Below, one piece after another: positions 31,360 through 32,759 of a stretch of 32,759 nucleotides of DNA (positions are counted from its first letter, which is position 1; the number at the start of each line of letters is the position of its first letter). The stretch is from an uncultured Collinsella sp. Its GTDB lineage: Bacteria; Actinomycetota; Coriobacteriia; Coriobacteriales; Coriobacteriaceae. Both the position numbers and the translations under genes were made by a program. The stretch is from positions 1 to 32,759 of the forward strand of contig CAAEVV010000014.1 in assembly GCA_900759565.1 (NCBI GenBank), given 5' to 3'. The notes under the pieces were generated by a model, which saw only the letters and a program-made list of their open reading frames with translations, was not told where the DNA came from and ran no database searches.

Positions 31360-32619
31360 CTATACGGCATGCTCTGCCGCCCGAGTCATGCGGGACAGGC
31401 GGACCAGCAGCATAAAGCCAACGATCAGCAGCACGCCAATGGAAAGGACGCCCAGCGACGGGTTGCCGGTCAGCGAGGTGACGACCGACACCAGGAAGGT
31501 GCCCATAACGCTTGCATAACGACCAAAGATGTCAAAGAAGCCGTAGTACTCGTTGGATTTTTCCTTGGGGATAATGCGGCCAAAGTAGCTACGGCTAAGC
31601 GCCTGCACGCCGCCCTGGAACAGGCCGACCATAATGGCAAGCACCCAAAACTCAAAGGCGGTCTTTAGGAAGAACGCGGCGAACAGCACAATGCCCATGT
31701 AAGCGGCGACTGCCACCAGGATCATGTTGAGCGTGCCCACGCGTCCGGCGAGCTTGCCGTAGATGATGGCGGACGGAAAGGCCACGAACTGCGTAACGAG
31801 CAGCGCCAGCACCAGCTGCGTCGAATCGATGCCCAAAGCCGAGCCGTAGCTGGTAGCCATGGAAATGACCGTGTGCACACCGTCGATATAGAAGAAGAAC
31901 GCAATCATGTAGACCAGCACGGTCTTGTTGTGGGCGATCTCGCGCATGGTATGTCCGACCTCGGAGAACACACCGCCCACGATGTGGCCGATAGTGTCCT
32001 CGGGACCGCGCTCGCGACCGTACTTTTGCTTATAGGTGCGAATGAGCGGCAGGGTAAAGATGAGCCACCAGGCACCAGTGATGATAAACGACAGACGCGT
32101 TGCCAGCATGGTGGGGACACCAAGAGCGGGGCCACCCATGATGAGCGCCAGGCAGATGACGAACGGCACGGTGGAACCGATGTAGCCCCAGGCATAACCC
32201 GAGCTGGACACGGCGTCCATGCGCTCGTCGGTGGTAATGTCGGGCAGCATGGCGTCGTAGAACGTCATAGAAGAGTTAAGGCCGATGGTGCACAGCACGT
32301 ACACGGTCAAAAATGCCATGGCGGACATTGGGATAGCCTGCGCCAGGCAAAGCACCAGGCCCGTGAGGAAGAAGCCCAAGAAGAACTTAATCTTGTTGCC
32401 GGCGTAGTCGGCAAGCGCGCCCAGAATGGGCATGAGCATGGCGATGACCAGCGAGGCAATCGTCTGTGCGTTGCCCCAAGCGACCACCAGGTCGGCCGAA
32501 GAAGCGCCGGTATTGATGGCGTTAAAGTAAATGGGCACCACCGAGGTATTGAGCAGCACGAGGGCCGAATTGCCCACATCATACATAACCCAGTTACGCT
32601 CGAGCTTGGTGTATTTCAT
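31360..32619 (-). CDS. UMF1/Atg22-like MFS transporter
   Basis: A 419-residue, 12-helix major facilitator of the UMF1 group. It opens with ERNWVMYDVGNSA, the group's signature, and has GALADYAGNKIK between helices 2 and 3. The substrate of bacterial members is unclear; fungal Atg22 releases amino acids from the vacuole. GAAGGG lies nine bases before the ATG. It is separated from the next operon by a terminator. Confidence 0.92.
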   Translation of the reverse strand: MKYTKLERNWVMYDVGNSALVLLNTSVVPIYFNAINTGASSADLVVAWGNAQTIASLVIAMLMPILGALADYAGNKIKFFLGFFLTGLVLCLAQAIPMSAMAFLTVYVLCTIGLNSSMTFYDAMLPDITTDERMDAVSSSGYAWGYIGSTVPFVICLALIMGGPALGVPTMLATRLSFIITGAWWLIFTLPLIRTYKQKYGRERGPEDTIGHIVGGVFSEVGHTMREIAHNKTVLVYMIAFFFYIDGVHTVISMATSYGSALGIDSTQLVLALLVTQFVAFPSAIIYGKLAGRVGTLNMILVAVAAYMGIVLFAAFFLKTAFEFWVLAIMVGLFQGGVQALSRSYFGRIIPKEKSNEYYGFFDIFGRYASVMGTFLVSVVTSLTGNPSLGVLSIGVLLIVGFMLLVRLSRMTRAAEHAV

Positions 32620-32720
32620 GGACAGGGACCCTTCGTATTCGCCCGATATGCAGTTAGTTCATCGTACCCCAATTGTCCAGAACCGCCGGTAAGGATTCGG
32701 CAAAGGGGCACGCACGAGCC

Positions 32721-32759
32721 CTATTCCTCGCGGTCAAACTCCTCATCGGCTTCGAGCAC
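32721..32759 (-). CDS. Possible C-terminal end of a gene cut by the window edge
   Basis: On the minus strand the edge frame reads VLEADEEFDREE and then TAG. The acidic ending and its position 100 bases upstream of the MFS gene fit the tail of a further minus-strand gene, but 12 codons do not allow identification. Confidence 0.4.
   Translation of the reverse strand: MLEADEEFDREE

Noticed and set aside
32705..32725. Short GGGC/GCCC hairpin after the edge gene as a terminator
   Set aside because: Four base pairs and a poor T-run are not enough.

Overview
The window looks like chromosome from a gut Coriobacteriia bacterium, most likely Collinsella. The reasons are about 60% GC, strong AAGGAGG-type ribosome sites with several GTG/TTG starts, a mannose-family PTS, LytTR two-component genes, and many intergenic hairpins with GGGACAG/CTGTCCC cores, which I recall from Collinsella genomes. 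The genus is an inference from these traits, not from a marker gene. Every gene except one GntR regulator (9949-10671) lies on the minus strand.

Region 1 (about 1-10,700) is a sugar-amine uptake and breakdown island. On the minus strand a four-gene operon encodes PTS EIIAB, EIIC and EIID of the mannose family and then a SIS-domain protein of the FrlB/Gfr deglycase type. Upstream is an EamA-type permease. Downstream are a HAD phosphatase, a YitT membrane protein and GntR regulator 1. A palindrome ACGT-N5-ACGT occurs before GntR1 and the PTS operon, and a one-mismatch version before the permease, suggesting one regulon. A second SIS protein is divergent from GntR regulator 2, with its own GCATACAA operators. 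The best reading is use of phosphorylated Amadori products (fructoselysine- or glucoselysine-like compounds). Substrate identity is inferred.

Region 2 (10,700-21,400) is mostly housekeeping: GNAT acetyltransferase, threonine aldolase, PAP2 phosphatase, Mfd, endonuclease III, an ABC exporter half-transporter and RmuC.

Region 3 (21,400-27,800) holds a translationally coupled nucleotidyltransferase/HTH pair resembling a toxin-antitoxin system, two unrecognised membrane proteins, rubrerythrin, a MutY-like glycosylase without the iron-sulfur cysteines behind an Rrf2 regulator, tRNA-Asp and a small metallophosphoesterase.

Region 4 (27,800-32,759) has a LytTR response regulator, a LytS-type histidine kinase whose start overlaps the stop of an upstream glycosyltransferase, a UMF1-type MFS transporter, and the last 12 codons of a possible further gene.

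The most striking non-coding content is a structured element of about 110 nt in three copies (61-171, 8608-8718, 13409-13518). Each lies just past the stop codon of a minus-strand gene. Between copies 1 and 2 all 12 substitutions fit one secondary structure, including five compensatory base-pair swaps. Further repeats are a MITE-like 119-bp element, a perfect 56-bp palindrome, a two-copy terminator element with wholly different long stems around a conserved loop, and a 38-bp-arm inverted repeat.
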